From: Streptomyces sp. WM6378
Lineage (GTDB): Bacteria > Actinomycetota > Actinomycetes > Streptomycetales > Streptomycetaceae
Length of the DNA: 64,000 nucleotides
Assembly: GCF_001279695.1 (NCBI RefSeq)
Contig: NZ_LGDD01000328.1
Coordinates: 1-64,000, forward strand
Direction: 5' to 3'
In this document: positions 43,079 to 53,323 of the stretch, piece after piece
Layout of the letters: each line of letters starts with the position of its first letter
Numbering within the stretch: the first letter of the stretch is position 1
The notes under the pieces: model-generated
Told to the model about the DNA's origin: nothing
Database searches by the model: none
The model's input: only the letters and a program-made list of their open reading frames with translations
Made by a program: the position numbers and the translations under genes

Positions 43079-43402
43079 ATGGCGTGGCTGCTGGTCGTGG
43101 TGGCGGGAATCCTCGAAACGGGCTTCGCCGTCTGCCTGAAGCTGTCGCACGGTTTCACCCGGCTCTGGCCGACGGTCGCCTTCGCCGCGTTCGCACTGGG
43201 CTCGTTCGGCCTCCTCACGCTGTCGCTGAAGAAGCTGGACGTGGGTCCGGCGTACGCGGTGTGGACGGGCATCGGGGCGGCCGGCACCGCGATCTACGGC
43301 ATGGTCTTCCTCGGTGACGTGGTCTCCACCCTCAAGCTGGTGTCGATCTCACTGGTCATCGTGGGTGTGATCGGCCTGCAGATCTCCGGCTCGGCCCACT
43401 GA
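43079..43402 (+). CDS. Small multidrug resistance (SMR) transporter
   Basis: A 107-residue four-helix SMR protein working as a dimer. The essential membrane glutamate is Glu13 in VAGILETGFAV, and WTGIGAAGTAIYGMVFLGD is the helix 3 signature. SugE/Gdx-type guanidinium exporters and EmrE-type pumps share this form; the LETGFAVCLKLSHGF start leans toward the SugE side. A GGGAGG site precedes ATG 43079. I looked for a guanidine riboswitch upstream and saw none. It converges on a TetR gene that may control it. Confidence 0.87.
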   Translation: MAWLLVVVAGILETGFAVCLKLSHGFTRLWPTVAFAAFALGSFGLLTLSLKKLDVGPAYAVWTGIGAAGTAIYGMVFLGDVVSTLKLVSISLVIVGVIGLQISGSAH

Positions 43403-43448
43403 CCCACGCCCCGAGCCCTTTTGGCGGACCGTCACGCAACGGTCCCGG

Positions 43449-44108
43449 CTACCCCACCGCGCGCACCGGCAGCCGGGCGAGCACCGAGCGGATGTACCCG
43501 GCCTGCCCCTCGCCCCTCCCCGGCGGCGCCACCACGCAGGACAGGCCGAGCCGCACCGCCGTCTCGCAGTACCGCCCCAGCTCCACCGGATCCGCGCCCG
43601 GCACCTCCTTCTCCAGCGCGGCGAGCGCCCGGTCCCGTACGGCGGCGACGAGTTCGGCGGGCCCGGGCACCCCGGCGTCGGCGCGGCGCTGGGCGGGCAC
43701 GGCCGAGACGGCGGCGGTGGTACGGATCGAAGGCGCGGGCAGGCGTTCGCTCCAGCAGCCCGTGAGCAGGGCCCGCACCAGGGCGCTGGAGCGGGCCGAG
43801 CCGACCATCCACTCCGCGACGCGGACCAGGCGGTCGGCCGGGCCGATGGGGGCCCCCGCTGCATCGGCGCCTGTCGGAGATGCCTGGGGGCGCTCGGCGA
43901 GCGCTCTGTCGACGCCCCGCAGATAAACATCGGCCTCCCGGCGCACGAGCGCGCGGGCGAGGCCGTCTTTGCTTCCGAACTCGTTGTAGAGGGTCTGCCG
44001 CGAGACCCCGGCGGCGGATGCCACGTCCACCATCCGGACCCCCGACCAGGGCAGTCCCGCGAGCGCCGAGAGAGCGGCGTCCAGTAAGGATTCCCGCGCT
44101 GTGGGCAT
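43449..44108 (-). CDS. TetR-family regulator
   Basis: A 219-residue TetR regulator. The helix-turn-helix domain is at about residues 5-50: ARESLLDAALSALAGLPWSG and VASAAGVSRQTLYNEFGSKD. The ligand domain is alanine-rich with no recognisable signature. ATG 44108 has GGGAGG five bases upstream; an in-frame ATG at 44237 is rejected, because it would add 43 unconserved residues. It converges on the SMR pump gene, a common regulator/pump pairing, and is divergent from hisN. The effector is unknown. Confidence 0.83.
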   Translation of the reverse strand: MPTARESLLDAALSALAGLPWSGVRMVDVASAAGVSRQTLYNEFGSKDGLARALVRREADVYLRGVDRALAERPQASPTGADAAGAPIGPADRLVRVAEWMVGSARSSALVRALLTGCWSERLPAPSIRTTAAVSAVPAQRRADAGVPGPAELVAAVRDRALAALEKEVPGADPVELGRYCETAVRLGLSCVVAPPGRGEGQAGYIRSVLARLPVRAVG

Positions 44109-44263
44109 GGTCGCCTCCCGAGCCCCCGAGACCTTGCGAGCGGCTCCGAGTTCAGAGTTGACGCGCTCGAAGGGACTGTCAATAGCCACCGTGGGCGGCG
44201 CGCGGGGCGTCCGGAGTGCGGGCACTGTGGTCCGCACCGCGGGCGATCGCTACGGTGGTGACC

Positions 44264-45070
44264 ATGCCCGACTATCACGATGACCTCCGCCTCGCCCACG
44301 TCCTCGCGGACGCCGCCGACGCGGCCACCATGGACCGGTTCAAGGCCCTCGACCTGAAGGTCGAGACCAAGCCGGACATGACGCCGGTGAGCGAGGCCGA
44401 CAAGGCGGCCGAGGAGGTCATCCGGGGGCATCTGCAGCGGGCGCGGCCGCGCGACGCGATCCTCGGCGAGGAGTACGGCCTGGAGGGCACGGGCCCGCGC
44501 CGCTGGGTGGTCGACCCGATCGACGGCACCAAGAACTACGTCCGCGGCGTGCCGGTGTGGGCGACCCTGATCTCGCTGATGGAGGCGGGCGAGCACGGCT
44601 TCCAGCCGGTGGTCGGCGTCGTCTCGGCGCCCGCCCTGAACCGGCGCTGGTGGGCGGCGAAGGGCCACGGCGCGTTCACCGGCCGCAGCCTGACCTCGGC
44701 GACCCGCCTGAAGGTCTCCAGCGTCTCGAAGCTGGCCGACGCGTCGTTCTCGTACTCCTCGCTGAGCGGCTGGGAGGAGCGGGGCAAGCTGGACGACTTC
44801 CTGGACCTGACCCGGGAGTGCTGGCGCACCCGCGCGTACGGCGACTTCTGGCCGTACATGATGGTCGCCGAGGGTTCGGTGGACTTCTGCGCGGAGCCGG
44901 AGCTGTCCATGTGGGACATGGCGGCGAACGTGATCGTGGTGCAGGAGGCCGGCGGCGTCTTCACCGGCCTCGACGGGCGGCCGGGCCCGCACAGCGGCAA
45001 CGCGGCGGCCTCCAACGGCCTGCTCCACGAGGAGCTGCTCGGCTACCTCGGCGACAGCGCGCAGGCGTAA
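44264..45070 (+). CDS. hisN: Histidinol-phosphatase (inositol-monophosphatase fold)
   Basis: A 268-residue magnesium-dependent phosphatase of the inositol monophosphatase superfamily. Metal motifs are [24 protein letters not shown] and the late [15 protein letters not shown]. The S. coelicolor relative at this position was shown to be HisN, the histidinol-phosphate phosphatase of histidine biosynthesis, as I remember it; sequence alone would also allow an inositol phosphatase. I chose ATG 44264 over an in-frame ATG at 44216. The ribosome site is weak. It stands alone on its strand. Confidence 0.85.
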   Translation: MPDYHDDLRLAHVLADAADAATMDRFKALDLKVETKPDMTPVSEADKAAEEVIRGHLQRARPRDAILGEEYGLEGTGPRRWVVDPIDGTKNYVRGVPVWATLISLMEAGEHGFQPVVGVVSAPALNRRWWAAKGHGAFTGRSLTSATRLKVSSVSKLADASFSYSSLSGWEERGKLDDFLDLTRECWRTRAYGDFWPYMMVAEGSVDFCAEPELSMWDMAANVIVVQEAGGVFTGLDGRPGPHSGNAAASNGLLHEELLGYLGDSAQA

Positions 45071-45279
45071 GCAGCGCCGGGAGGGCCGCGCCTGAGGCTC
45101 ACGATGGGCGTGAGTCGTACTTTTACGCGCCCCTCGACTGACCTCTACCAGCCCCTTGTTGACGGGCGGTCCGGATGCGACTCTAGGAGTCCCCCCACTT
45201 GTGAACTTGTGAATTCTTTCCGGAGCGGGCTGCGTCAGCCGTGCCGGGAACCGAATCCACCAAGGAGGTGGCTCCATCC

Positions 45280-45678
45280 ATGCTCGTCCGTGACGCCATG
45301 AGCACGATGGTCCTCACCATCGGACCTGCCCACACCCTCCGCCAGGCGGCCCGGCTGATGTCCGCACGCCGGGTCGGCGCGGCCATCGTCCTCGACCCCG
45401 ACACCAGCGGCATCGGCATCCTCACCGAGCGCGACATCCTCAACTCCGTCGGCCTGGGCCAGAACCCGGACCACGAGACGGCGAGCAAGCACACGACCAC
45501 CGACGTCGTCTTCGCGGCGCCGTCCTGGACTCTCCTGGAAGCCGCCGAGGCCATGACGCACGGCGGCTTCCGGCACCTGATCGTGCTCGACGGCCACGGC
45601 CCGGTCGGCGTCGTCTCGGTCCGCGACATCATCCGCTGCTGGGCCCCGGCGCGGCGCGAGGCCGCGATGGCCGGCTGA
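45280..45678 (+). CDS. CBS-domain pair protein
   Basis: A 132-residue protein made of two CBS motifs (about residues 1-62 and 68-127), a module that binds adenine nucleotides. The first begins LVRDAMSTMVLTIGPAHTLR, the second TDVVFAAPSWTLLEAAEAM. Each ends with a GILTERDIL or GVVSVRDII signature. No catalytic domain is attached, so it probably acts as an energy-sensing partner. A very strong AAGGAGG at 45262-45268 fits ATG 45280, though spacing is long (11 bases); GTG 45241 is in frame but has no site. A strong terminator follows. Confidence 0.85.
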   Translation: MLVRDAMSTMVLTIGPAHTLRQAARLMSARRVGAAIVLDPDTSGIGILTERDILNSVGLGQNPDHETASKHTTTDVVFAAPSWTLLEAAEAMTHGGFRHLIVLDGHGPVGVVSVRDIIRCWAPARREAAMAG

Positions 45679-45704
45679 CCACCGGGCTCCGGCCCCGGAA
45701 CGCC

Positions 45705-45740
45705 AGAAGGCCGGACTCCCCGCAGGGAGTCCGGCCTTCT
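45705..45740. terminator. Bidirectional terminator between the CBS gene and katA
   Basis: AGAAGGCCGGACTCCC (45705-45720) pairs with GGGAGTCCGGCCTTCT (45725-45740), 16 base pairs with a 4-base loop. Confidence 0.85.
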
Positions 45741-45766
45741 GTTCATCTTCGGCCCGCGGGCCCGAA

Positions 45767-47218
45767 TCAGCCGCGAAGGGCCTGGACCGCGGCTTCGAGC
45801 CGCTTGCCGAAGTCACCGTCCGCCTGGCGGAAGTTGTTGATCGCACGCTCTGCGATGTCGTCGCGCGAAACCTTGGCGATGAAGCCCGCCAGGTTGTCGA
45901 TCAGCCGGGCCTTCTCGTCCTCCGAGTACAGCCGGTAGAGGTTTCCGGCCTGCACGAAGTCGTTGTCCTCGGCGTGGGAGGGCGCCTCGGTGCTGCCGGT
46001 GACACCGGCGACCGGGCTGCCCTGCCACAGCGGGCGGTCGGTCTGGAAGGGGCCGCCGAAGCTGTTGGGCTCGTAGTTCTTCGCGCCCTTGTGGCGGCCG
46101 TCGTACAGGTAGCCGTCACGGGAGTTGGTACGCGCCTCGGTGGCGTGCGGGCGGTTCACCGGCAGGTGGTCGGCGTTGATGCCGACGCGGTAGCGGTGCG
46201 CGTCGCCGTACGCGAACAGGCGGCCCTGGAGCATCTTGTCCGGCGAGGGACCGATGCCCGGCACGAAGTGCGCGGGGCTGAAGATGGACTGCTCGACCTC
46301 GGCGAAGATGTTCTCCGGGTTGCGGTTGAGCTCCAGCTTGCCGATCTCGATCGGCGGGTAGTCCTCGTGCGGCCACACCTTGGTGAGGTCGAACGGGTTG
46401 AAGCGGTAGGTCGCCGCGTCCGCGTCCGGCATGATCTGCACCTGCACGGTCCAGGACGGGAAGTCGCCGCGCTCGATGGCCTCGCGCAGGTCGCGCTGGT
46501 GGCTGTCCGGGTCCTCACCGGCGAGCTTGTTGGCCTCGTCCTGGGTGAGGTTCTTGATCCCCTGGTCGGTCTTGAAGTGGTACTTGACCCAGAAGACCTC
46601 GCCGGCCTCGTTGTTCCACTGGAACGTGTGCGAGCCGTAGCCGTTCATGTGGCGCAGGGTCGCCGGGATGCCGCGGTCACCGAAGAGCCACGTCACCTGG
46701 TGGGTGCTCTCGGGGCTCAGGCCCCAGAAGTCCCAGACGTTGTCGGCTTCCTGGCTGCCCGAGTACGGGTCGCGCTTCTGGGTGTGGATGAAGTCGGGGA
46801 ACTTGATGGCGTCCTTGATGAAGAAGACGGGCGTGTTGTTCCCGACCAGGTCGTAGTTCCCCTCCTCCGTGTAGAACTTCAGCGCGAAGCCGCGGGGGTC
46901 GCGCACGGCGTCGGCGGAGCCGAGGTTGCCGGCCACGGTGGAGAAGCGCAGGAAGGTCTCCGTCTGCTTGCCGACCTCGGAGAGGAACTTGGCACGCGTC
47001 CACTGCGAGACGTCACGGGTGAGCGTGAAGGTGCCGTACGCGCCCGCACCCCGCGCGTGGACGATGCGCTCCGGGATGCGCTCGCGGTTGAAGTGGGCGA
47101 GCTTCTCCAGGAGCGACTGGTCCTGGACCAGGACCGGACCGCCCGCGCCCGCGGTCGCGCTGTTCTGGTTGTCGGCCACCGGTGCGCCGGCCTCCGTGGT
47201 GAGCGGTCCCTGTGTCAC
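45767..47218 (-). CDS. katA: Monofunctional heme catalase
   Basis: A 483-residue small-subunit (clade 3) catalase that splits hydrogen peroxide in the cytoplasm. The catalytic His is in [14 protein letters not shown] (near residue 53) and the catalytic Asn in [13 protein letters not shown]. The proximal heme ligand Tyr is in [14 protein letters not shown] near 335. GTG 47218 is preferred because GGAGG lies 5 bases upstream; ATGs at 47236 and 47290 are in frame, but the latter sits inside the operator. It is divergent from catR, its peroxide-sensing repressor, with which it shares a 145-base control region. Confidence 0.93.
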   Translation of the reverse strand: MTQGPLTTEAGAPVADNQNSATAGAGGPVLVQDQSLLEKLAHFNRERIPERIVHARGAGAYGTFTLTRDVSQWTRAKFLSEVGKQTETFLRFSTVAGNLGSADAVRDPRGFALKFYTEEGNYDLVGNNTPVFFIKDAIKFPDFIHTQKRDPYSGSQEADNVWDFWGLSPESTHQVTWLFGDRGIPATLRHMNGYGSHTFQWNNEAGEVFWVKYHFKTDQGIKNLTQDEANKLAGEDPDSHQRDLREAIERGDFPSWTVQVQIMPDADAATYRFNPFDLTKVWPHEDYPPIEIGKLELNRNPENIFAEVEQSIFSPAHFVPGIGPSPDKMLQGRLFAYGDAHRYRVGINADHLPVNRPHATEARTNSRDGYLYDGRHKGAKNYEPNSFGGPFQTDRPLWQGSPVAGVTGSTEAPSHAEDNDFVQAGNLYRLYSEDEKARLIDNLAGFIAKVSRDDIAERAINNFRQADGDFGKRLEAAVQALRG

Positions 47219-47279
47219 GTGCGCCTCCTGCGTCATGTCCTGCAAGTCCTGTCCCTTGGTGTCTGCCTGACCCGATCCT

Positions 47280-47293
47280 ACAATGGACATTGT
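47280..47293. promoter_or_regulatory. CatR (Fur/PerR-type) operator
   Basis: ACAATG-GA-CATTGT, a 6-2-6 palindrome in the katA-catR gap, about 60 bases upstream of the katA start. AT-rich symmetry and position suit binding by the adjacent Fur-family repressor. Confidence 0.65.
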
Positions 47294-47363
47294 CTAAGTC
47301 AAGCAAGGTTCCAAAGCCACACCTGTTCGGAACTGGGCCCCCTACCCTGTTAGGCTGGTCCTT

Positions 47364-47780
47364 ATGAGTGACCTGTTGGAGCGACTGCGCGGCCGCGGCT
47401 GGCGCATGACCGCACAGCGGCGCGTCGTGGCCGAGGTCCTCGACGGCGACCACGTCCACCTGACGGCGGACGAAGTGCACGCACGCGCGGTGGAACGGCT
47501 GCCCGAGATCTCCCGGGCGACGGTGTACAACACCCTGGGCGAGCTGGTGACGCTCGGCGAGATCCTGGAGGTCTCCACGGACCGCCGCGCCAAGCGCTAC
47601 GACCCGAACGCGCACCGACCGCACCAGCACCTGGTCTGCGCCCAGTGCGGCGCGATCCGTGACGTCCACCCGCAGGGCAACCCGCTGGCCGACCTCCCCG
47701 ACACCGAGCGCTTCGGCTTCACGATCGCGGCCGTCGAGGTCACCTACCGCGGCACGTGCCCGAACTGCGCGGCGGCCTGA
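47364..47780 (+). CDS. catR: Peroxide-responsive Fur-family repressor CatR
   Basis: A 138-residue Fur/PerR-family repressor. The winged helix (about residues 5-80) starts LLERLRGRGWRMTAQRRVVA and includes ISRATVYNTLGELV. The metal-sensing histidines lie in NAHRPHQHLVC, and structural zinc is held by CAQC and CPNC. PerR-like proteins are inactivated when peroxide oxidises the metal-binding histidine. Divergent from katA with a shared palindrome, so it should repress katA and itself. A ribosome site is not obvious; the TTAGGCT-like sequence upstream may be a -10 element, giving a short leader. Confidence 0.91.
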   Translation: MSDLLERLRGRGWRMTAQRRVVAEVLDGDHVHLTADEVHARAVERLPEISRATVYNTLGELVTLGEILEVSTDRRAKRYDPNAHRPHQHLVCAQCGAIRDVHPQGNPLADLPDTERFGFTIAAVEVTYRGTCPNCAAA

Positions 47781-47801
47781 TCCGGCACCCCGGAACACGA
47801 A

Positions 47802-47836
47802 GAAGCCCTCCGGCCACTACTTGGCTGGAGGGCTTC
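47802..47836 (+). terminator. Terminator after catR
   Basis: GAAGCCCTCCGGCCA pairs with TGGCTGGAGGGCTTC with one mismatch and a 5-base loop, 21 bases beyond the stop. Confidence 0.75.
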
Positions 47837-47865
47837 ACTTCTGTCTACAAGGGCTCAGAAAACGA

Positions 47866-47901
47866 CTGAGGCCCGAATCCCCCAAAGGATTCGGGCCTCA
47901 G
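47866..47901 (-). terminator. Terminator after the first initiator tRNA
   Basis: CTGAGGCCCGAATCC and GGATTCGGGCCTCAG form a 15-base-pair stem with a 6-base loop, just 3' of the leftward tRNA. Confidence 0.8.
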
Positions 47902-47909
47902 CCTGCAAG

Positions 47910-47983
47910 TAGCGGGGACAGGATTTGAACCTGCGACCTCTGGGTTATGAGCCCAGCGAGCTACCGAGCTGCTCCACCCCGCG
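47910..47983 (-). tRNA. Initiator tRNA-fMet (CAT), copy 1
   Basis: A 74-base tRNA without encoded CCA. The cloverleaf is clear: acceptor CGCGGGG, D-arm, anticodon arm CTGGGCTCATAACCCAG with CAT, and T-arm GCAGGTTCAAATCCTGT. Three G-C pairs in the anticodon stem and the mismatched first acceptor pair mark it as the initiator. It is identical to the copy at 50132-50205. Confidence 0.96.
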
Positions 47984-48058
47984 TCGGTGAACACAACCTT
48001 ACGGGACGACCCCGACCAGCGCAAATCTGTTCCAGACCTGCGGAAACGCCCGGGGTCA

Positions 48059-49882
48059 CTAGGCCGTGAGCTCCTGGTGGAGTGCCTCGCGCAGCCGGGC
48101 GGCCCGCTCGGCGACCTCCGCCGGGCCCAGCTCGACCGCCTTCGCGCACCAGCGCTGTCCCTCGGCCAGCTCGCCGTGGCGGGCGGCGAGCAGGGCGAGG
48201 CGCAGCGCGGCCCGGCCGTGTCCGGCGTGGGCGGCACGGGTCCACCACAGGGCGGCCTCGCGCTCGCGGCCCTCGCGGGCGAGCAGCAGCCCGAGGTTGA
48301 AGGCGCCGTTGCGGCTGCCCGCCTCGGCCGCCTCCCCGTACCAGCGTGCGGCCGCCACCAGGTCGCCCCGGGCCGCGGCCAGCATGCCGACCCGGACCTG
48401 GGCGCGGCGGTGGCCCTGCTGCGCGGCCCGCTCGTACCACTCCTCGCACTCGGTCTTCTCCGCCATCGGCTCGCCGAGCGCGGGCGGGCCCGGCGGGGGC
48501 TGACGCGCGTCGAGGAGGGTGGCCAGGCGGAAGGCGGCCTCGGCGCTGCCGCCGCCCGCCGCGCACCGCAGATGACGCTCGGCGGCCTGCTCCTCACCGT
48601 CCCGCAGCAGCGCGATGCCGACCTGGAGGGCCGCGTCGGTGTGCCCGGCCGCGGCGGCCCGCTCGTACCACTTCAGGGCCGTACGGTCCTCGTCGCGGCC
48701 GGCGAAGAGGATGCCGAGGTTGAAGGCGGCGTCCACGCTGCCGGCCTCGGCGGCCTTGGAGAACCAGGGCTCGGCGCCGGTCGCATCCCCGGCCTGGAGC
48801 AGCAGGATGGCGAGCGCGTTGGCCGCCTCGCGGTGTCCGGAGTAGGCGGCCCTGCGGTACCACTGCTCGGCCTGGGCGGTGCGGTTCTGGGCGGCGCAGA
48901 GCAGCCCGAGGTTGTACGCCCCGTTCACGTCCCCGGCGCCCATCGCCTCGCGGTACCAGCGCTCGGCGGTCTGCTGCTCGCCCCGCGCCGCGTGCAGCGC
49001 GCCGAGGGCGTTGGCCGCGTTGCCGTCGCCGTCCTGGGCGGCGCGCAGCCACCACACGGCGGCGCTCTCCTCGTCGCCCGCGTCGCGCAGCAGGAAGCCG
49101 AGCGCGCAGGCGGCCTTGGCCTCGCCGTCCTTGGCGGACGTCAGGTACCAGCGGCCGGCCTCCTTGAGTTCGCCGCGCTTCTCCAGGATCGCGCCGAGGT
49201 GCAGGGCGGCCCGGCGGTGGCCGCGGGCGGCGGCCTGCCGGTACCAGGGCTCGGCCTCGTCGGCCGCCCCTTCACCTTCTGGCGCCTGGTCGACAGCGAT
49301 GTCACCGGGGCCTTCGCCGGCGGCCTCGCCGTCACCACGCCCGTCGAGGAGGCGGGCAAGACGGTAGGCGGCCTCGCGGTGCCCCTGTTCGGCGGCGGCG
49401 CGCAGCCAGCGCTCGGCGCCGACGTCGCTGCGGTGTTCCAGGAGGTCGGCGAGCGCGTACGCACCCAGCGCGTGGCCCTGTTCGGCGGACTGGCGCAGCC
49501 AGTACTCGGCGGCGGGCTCGTCGCCGCGCTCGCGGTAGTGCCGGCCGAGCGCGTGCGCGGCGGCGGCGGATCCGGCGACGGCGGCGATGCGCCACCAGCC
49601 GGCCGCCTCGTCCGCGTAGCCGCGCTGGTGGAGCAGGACGCCCAGGTTGTTGGCGGCGGCCCGGTCGCCCTCGGCGGTGGCGCCGCGCAGATAGGGCTCG
49701 GCGCTGTCGAGGTCGCCGCGGCGCAGCAACAGGGAGCCGAGCACGCTCATCGACTCGGCGTCGCCGCCGTCGGCGGCACGCCGGTGCCGCGCCTCGGTCT
49801 CGGCGTCAGCGGTGTCAGCATCCTCATCGGAGCGTGTCTGCACAAACCGCCCTGTCTCCAACAGAGTTGCCCTGTCCCCCAT
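48059..49882 (-). CDS. Sel1/TPR-repeat protein
   Basis: A 607-residue soluble solenoid built of roughly fourteen Sel1-like repeats of about 36 residues from residue 30 to the end. Recurrent units resemble A-x2-G-x3-A-A-x-N-L-G-x-L and W-Y-R-x-A-A-x-x-G-H. Such arrays are scaffolds for protein contacts. One unit (about 190-215) is interrupted by an acidic, glycine-rich stretch GEGPGDIAVDQAPEGEG. No signal peptide or enzyme domain is present. Start ATG 49882 or, nine bases upstream, 49891; neither has a clear ribosome site. It lies between two identical initiator tRNA genes, all read leftward. Confidence 0.85.
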   Translation of the reverse strand: MGDRATLLETGRFVQTRSDEDADTADAETEARHRRAADGGDAESMSVLGSLLLRRGDLDSAEPYLRGATAEGDRAAANNLGVLLHQRGYADEAAGWWRIAAVAGSAAAAHALGRHYRERGDEPAAEYWLRQSAEQGHALGAYALADLLEHRSDVGAERWLRAAAEQGHREAAYRLARLLDGRGDGEAAGEGPGDIAVDQAPEGEGAADEAEPWYRQAAARGHRRAALHLGAILEKRGELKEAGRWYLTSAKDGEAKAACALGFLLRDAGDEESAAVWWLRAAQDGDGNAANALGALHAARGEQQTAERWYREAMGAGDVNGAYNLGLLCAAQNRTAQAEQWYRRAAYSGHREAANALAILLLQAGDATGAEPWFSKAAEAGSVDAAFNLGILFAGRDEDRTALKWYERAAAAGHTDAALQVGIALLRDGEEQAAERHLRCAAGGGSAEAAFRLATLLDARQPPPGPPALGEPMAEKTECEEWYERAAQQGHRRAQVRVGMLAAARGDLVAAARWYGEAAEAGSRNGAFNLGLLLAREGREREAALWWTRAAHAGHGRAALRLALLAARHGELAEGQRWCAKAVELGPAEVAERAARLREALHQELTA

Positions 49883-50086
49883 AAATACCATCGTCGCACC
49901 ACCCGCAACCCGCGTACACCTGGTATACCGCAGCCAGTGAGGTCACTTCAGCGTTTTGTCGACATGCCCACAGAGAGACAAGCCAAACCCGTTGTACCCA
50001 ACTCCCCCCGGGAAGACCAGTTTTCACACCGGAAGGTTCCGGCCACCGGTAATCGGACAAGCTCGGCGGACCCCGGCGCACACACA

Positions 50087-50124
50087 ACGAGGGCCCGGAT
50101 CCTTGAAAGGATCCGGGCCCTCGT
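50087..50124 (-). terminator. Terminator after the second initiator tRNA
   Basis: ACGAGGGCCCGGATCC (50087-50102) and GGATCCGGGCCCTCGT (50109-50124) form a perfect 16-base-pair stem with a 6-base loop. Confidence 0.82.
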
Positions 50125-50131
50125 CAGTGAG

Positions 50132-50205
50132 TAGCGGGGACAGGATTTGAACCTGCGACCTCTGGGTTATGAGCCCAGCGAGCTACCGAGCTGCTCCACC
50201 CCGCG
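50132..50205 (-). tRNA. Initiator tRNA-fMet (CAT), copy 2
   Basis: Same 74 bases as the copy at 47910-47983, with the same initiator features. The 14 bases upstream of the mature 5' end (TCGGTGAACACAAC on the plus strand) are also identical. The flanking terminator sequences differ. Confidence 0.96.
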
Positions 50206-50302
50206 TCGGTGAACACAACGCTACCACGGTGCGGGGTACCCCCCTGACCAGCGCGGACCGGAGCCGACCCGGTCTGTCCGGGTCGGCTCCGGTCCCGCCG
50301 GG

Positions 50303-53188
50303 TCAGCTCTTCGGCTGAGTCGCCTTCGCCTCCGCGTCGGCCGCCTGCTGCAGGGCGTTCTGAAGCGCCTTCTGGGCGTCGCCGTAGGCCTTCCAGTCAC
50401 CCTTGGCGAGCGCCTTCTGGCCGTCGTCGTACGCCTTCTGCGCGTCCTTGATGGCCTGGTCCACCGTCGCGTTGCCGGAGGCCGGCGGCGTGGTGGTGGG
50501 TGGTGTGGTCGGCGGTGTCGTCGTGGGCGGCGGGGTGGCCCCGTCGGCTCCGAAGACCGCGCTGAGCGCGTCCGCCAGGTTGTCCTTGAAGACGGTCTTG
50601 TCGCCGTAGGAGACGCCGACCTTCTTCAGGAGCGGGTAGTTGGCGCTGCCACCGCGTGCGTACACCGGCTCGATGTAGAGGAAGCCCCCGCCGAGCGGCA
50701 CGGTCAGCAGATTGCCGTAGTCGATCTCGGAGTCGGTGCCTCTCAGGTTCCGTACGAACTCGGCGACTTCGGGCAGGCCGTTCAGCTTGCTCTGCACCTG
50801 CTGCGGGCCCTGCACGTTGTCGGTGACCCGGAGCAGCCTGATCTTGCCGTAGTCCTTGCTCGCGGCATCGGCGTCGACCGCCATGAACCCGCCCAGGTTG
50901 GGCCGGCCGTTGGGCGTGAACGTCGTGGTCAGCGAGAACTTCTTCCCCTCGGCCTCGGCGCCCGGCATCTTCATGGACAGGTAGTACGGCGGAACCGCGC
51001 TGTTGTCCTTGTTGGTCGGGTCGTCCGGCACCTGCCAGGCGTCACTGCCGCTGTAGAACTGCGCGGGGTTGGTGACGTGGTAGCGGGTGAGCAGCTCGCG
51101 CTGGACCTTGAACATGTCCTGCGGGTAGCGCAGGTGCGCCTTGAGGTCCTCGGGGATCTGGGACTTGGCCTTCACCGTGCCGGGGAACGCCTTCATCCAC
51201 GTCTTGAGGACCGGGTCCTTGTCGTCCCACTGGTACAGCGTGACCGTGCCGTCGTACGCGTCGACGGTCGCCTTCACCGAGTTGCGGATGTAGTTGACCT
51301 GGTTCTGCTGGGCCATCACCGCGCGCTGGTTGTCGGTCAGCGAGTCGGTGGTCGTCTCGCCGAGCGTGGTGCGCGAGGCGTAGGGGTAGCCGTTGGTCGT
51401 CGTGTACGCGTCAACGACCCACTGGATGCGCTTGCCGACGACCGCCGGGTAGGCGTCGCCGTCGATGGTCAGCCACGGGGCGACCGCCTCGACGCGCTCC
51501 TTGGGGGTGCGGTTGTAGAGGATCTTCGAGCCCTTGCCGATGGCTCCCGAGTACAGGATCTGCGGCTCGCTGAAGGTGACGGCGTACGCGGCCCGGTTGA
51601 ACGGGTTGGACAGGCTCACCCCGCCCTTGCCCTCGAAGCTCGTCGTGACCTGGCCCTTGCCCTCGCTCTCGTAGTCGAGCTCCTTCTGGGGCCCGCCGAC
51701 GATCGAGTACTGGTCGGTCTTCTCTCCGTAGTAGATGCGCTGCTCGTAGCCGGAGGCGAGCTGGCCGCTGGTGGGCAGCCCGGACTCGGTGAAGTCGGGC
51801 GCGCCGTTGACGTCCACGCTGGTGCCCTTGGCCGCGATCGCGCCGAAGCCGTGGGTGTAGGTGAAGTGGTCGTTGATCCAGTTGCGCTTGTCGATGCCCT
51901 TGAGGTTGAGCTCGCGCAGCCCGATGACGGTGTCCTGCTCCTTGCCGTCCTTGTCGGTGTAGCGGTCCACGTCCAGGGTCGAGGGAAACTGGTAGTACTT
52001 GCGCTCCTGCTGGAGCTGCTGGAAGGCGGGCGAGACGACGTTGGGGTCGATGATCCGGTAGCTGGCCGCCGTGTCGGCCGCCGAGCGCAGCTTCGGGTTG
52101 TCCTTGGCGTCGGTGGTGCCCTTGTAGTCCTGCACGTCCGCGTTGTCGATGCCGTACGCCTTGCGGGTGGCGTCGATGTTCTTCTGGATGTACGGCGCTT
52201 CCTTGGCCTGCTCGTTGGGCTGGACCTGGAACTTCTGCACGATCGCCGGGTAGAGCCCGCCGATCAGGATCGCCGAGAGCACCATCAGGCCGAAGCCGAT
52301 GACGGGCAGCTGCCAGGTGCGGCGCCACAGGGTCGCGAAGAACAGCACGGCGCAGATGACCGCGATGCAGAACAGGATGGTCTTCGCCGGGAGGTAGGCG
52401 TTGGCGTCGACGTACCGAAGGCCCGTCCAGTTGTTGGTCGCCTTGAAGTCACTGGACTTGACCGCGAGCCCGTACCGGTCCAGCCAGTACGCCACGGCCT
52501 TGAGGACCACGAAGACGCCGAGCAGCACCGAAAGGTGCCCGGTGGCCGCTCCCGTGGCGCGCGCGCCGGGGCTGGTGATGCGCAGGCCGCCGTACAGGTA
52601 GTGCGTCAGAGCGGCGGCGATGAGCGACAGGACGGCGGCGGCGAAGCCGAAGCCGAGCATGAAGCGGTACCAGGGCAGGTCGAAGGCGTAGAACGACACG
52701 TCCAGATGGAACTGCGGGTCCTTCTGGCCGAACGGCACCCCGTTGACCCACATCAGCCAGGTGCGCCACTGACCGGAGGCGGAGGCGCCGGCGATGAGGC
52801 CGACCAGCGCGGTGATCCCGAGCAGCATCCACTTCTTGTACGGGGCGATGCCCATCCGGTAGCGGTCGAGGCTCTGCTGCTCCAGGGACATCGCGCTGAG
52901 CGGCGGCCGCAGCCGGTGCGCCAGCCAGATGTTCAGGCCGACGGCCACCGCCATCAGCAGCCCGAAGACGCAGAAGAGTCCGATCTTGGTCCACAGCTGG
53001 GTGGTGAAGACCGACGAGTAGTGGACCGAGCGGTACCAGAGCCAGTCGGTCCAGAACCCAGCGAACATGACGAAGGCCATGGCAAGCACGGCCAGGATGC
53101 CCAGTGTCATGAGCAGGGTCCGGACGCGGCGGGACGGCCGGCCGACTCTGATCCGTGGCCCGGACGGGCCTGAGCCGCGGTCCGGCAT
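50303..53188 (-). CDS. UPF0182-family large membrane protein
   Basis: A 961-residue protein of the UPF0182 family. Seven hydrophobic helices occupy about residues 25-330, including [20 protein letters not shown] and [19 protein letters not shown], followed by a large region (about 340-860) that should face outside. The C-terminus has a Pro/Thr-rich linker of TTPPTTPP type and an Ala/Lys-rich helical tail. The family is widespread in actinobacteria and its biochemical function is unknown to me. I chose ATG 53188 ([20 protein letters not shown]); an in-frame ATG at 53257 is less likely. It is divergent from the PPA1309-family gene. Confidence 0.88.
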   Translation of the reverse strand: MPDRGSGPSGPRIRVGRPSRRVRTLLMTLGILAVLAMAFVMFAGFWTDWLWYRSVHYSSVFTTQLWTKIGLFCVFGLLMAVAVGLNIWLAHRLRPPLSAMSLEQQSLDRYRMGIAPYKKWMLLGITALVGLIAGASASGQWRTWLMWVNGVPFGQKDPQFHLDVSFYAFDLPWYRFMLGFGFAAAVLSLIAAALTHYLYGGLRITSPGARATGAATGHLSVLLGVFVVLKAVAYWLDRYGLAVKSSDFKATNNWTGLRYVDANAYLPAKTILFCIAVICAVLFFATLWRRTWQLPVIGFGLMVLSAILIGGLYPAIVQKFQVQPNEQAKEAPYIQKNIDATRKAYGIDNADVQDYKGTTDAKDNPKLRSAADTAASYRIIDPNVVSPAFQQLQQERKYYQFPSTLDVDRYTDKDGKEQDTVIGLRELNLKGIDKRNWINDHFTYTHGFGAIAAKGTSVDVNGAPDFTESGLPTSGQLASGYEQRIYYGEKTDQYSIVGGPQKELDYESEGKGQVTTSFEGKGGVSLSNPFNRAAYAVTFSEPQILYSGAIGKGSKILYNRTPKERVEAVAPWLTIDGDAYPAVVGKRIQWVVDAYTTTNGYPYASRTTLGETTTDSLTDNQRAVMAQQNQVNYIRNSVKATVDAYDGTVTLYQWDDKDPVLKTWMKAFPGTVKAKSQIPEDLKAHLRYPQDMFKVQRELLTRYHVTNPAQFYSGSDAWQVPDDPTNKDNSAVPPYYLSMKMPGAEAEGKKFSLTTTFTPNGRPNLGGFMAVDADAASKDYGKIRLLRVTDNVQGPQQVQSKLNGLPEVAEFVRNLRGTDSEIDYGNLLTVPLGGGFLYIEPVYARGGSANYPLLKKVGVSYGDKTVFKDNLADALSAVFGADGATPPPTTTPPTTPPTTTPPASGNATVDQAIKDAQKAYDDGQKALAKGDWKAYGDAQKALQNALQQAADAEAKATQPKS

Positions 53189-53323
53189 CTGGAAAGCCAA
53201 GGTGCGCACCTCGAAGTTCGCTGTCGTATGGGCGGGCCCCGCGATCGTAGGGCCCACTCATGCAACTTACTGAGGCTTTACTCAGTTCCCGGTCGAGGGG
53301 TGAAAGAGGGCAGGATGTTGTTC

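Noticed and set aside
49400..49830. Frames opposite the Sel1 gene
   Set aside because: Shadows produced by the periodic repeat codons; no independent start signals.
47910..50205. tRNA genes as attachment sites of an integrated element
   Set aside because: No integrase, excisionase or phage gene lies between or beside the two tRNAs. The interval holds only a Sel1-repeat gene.
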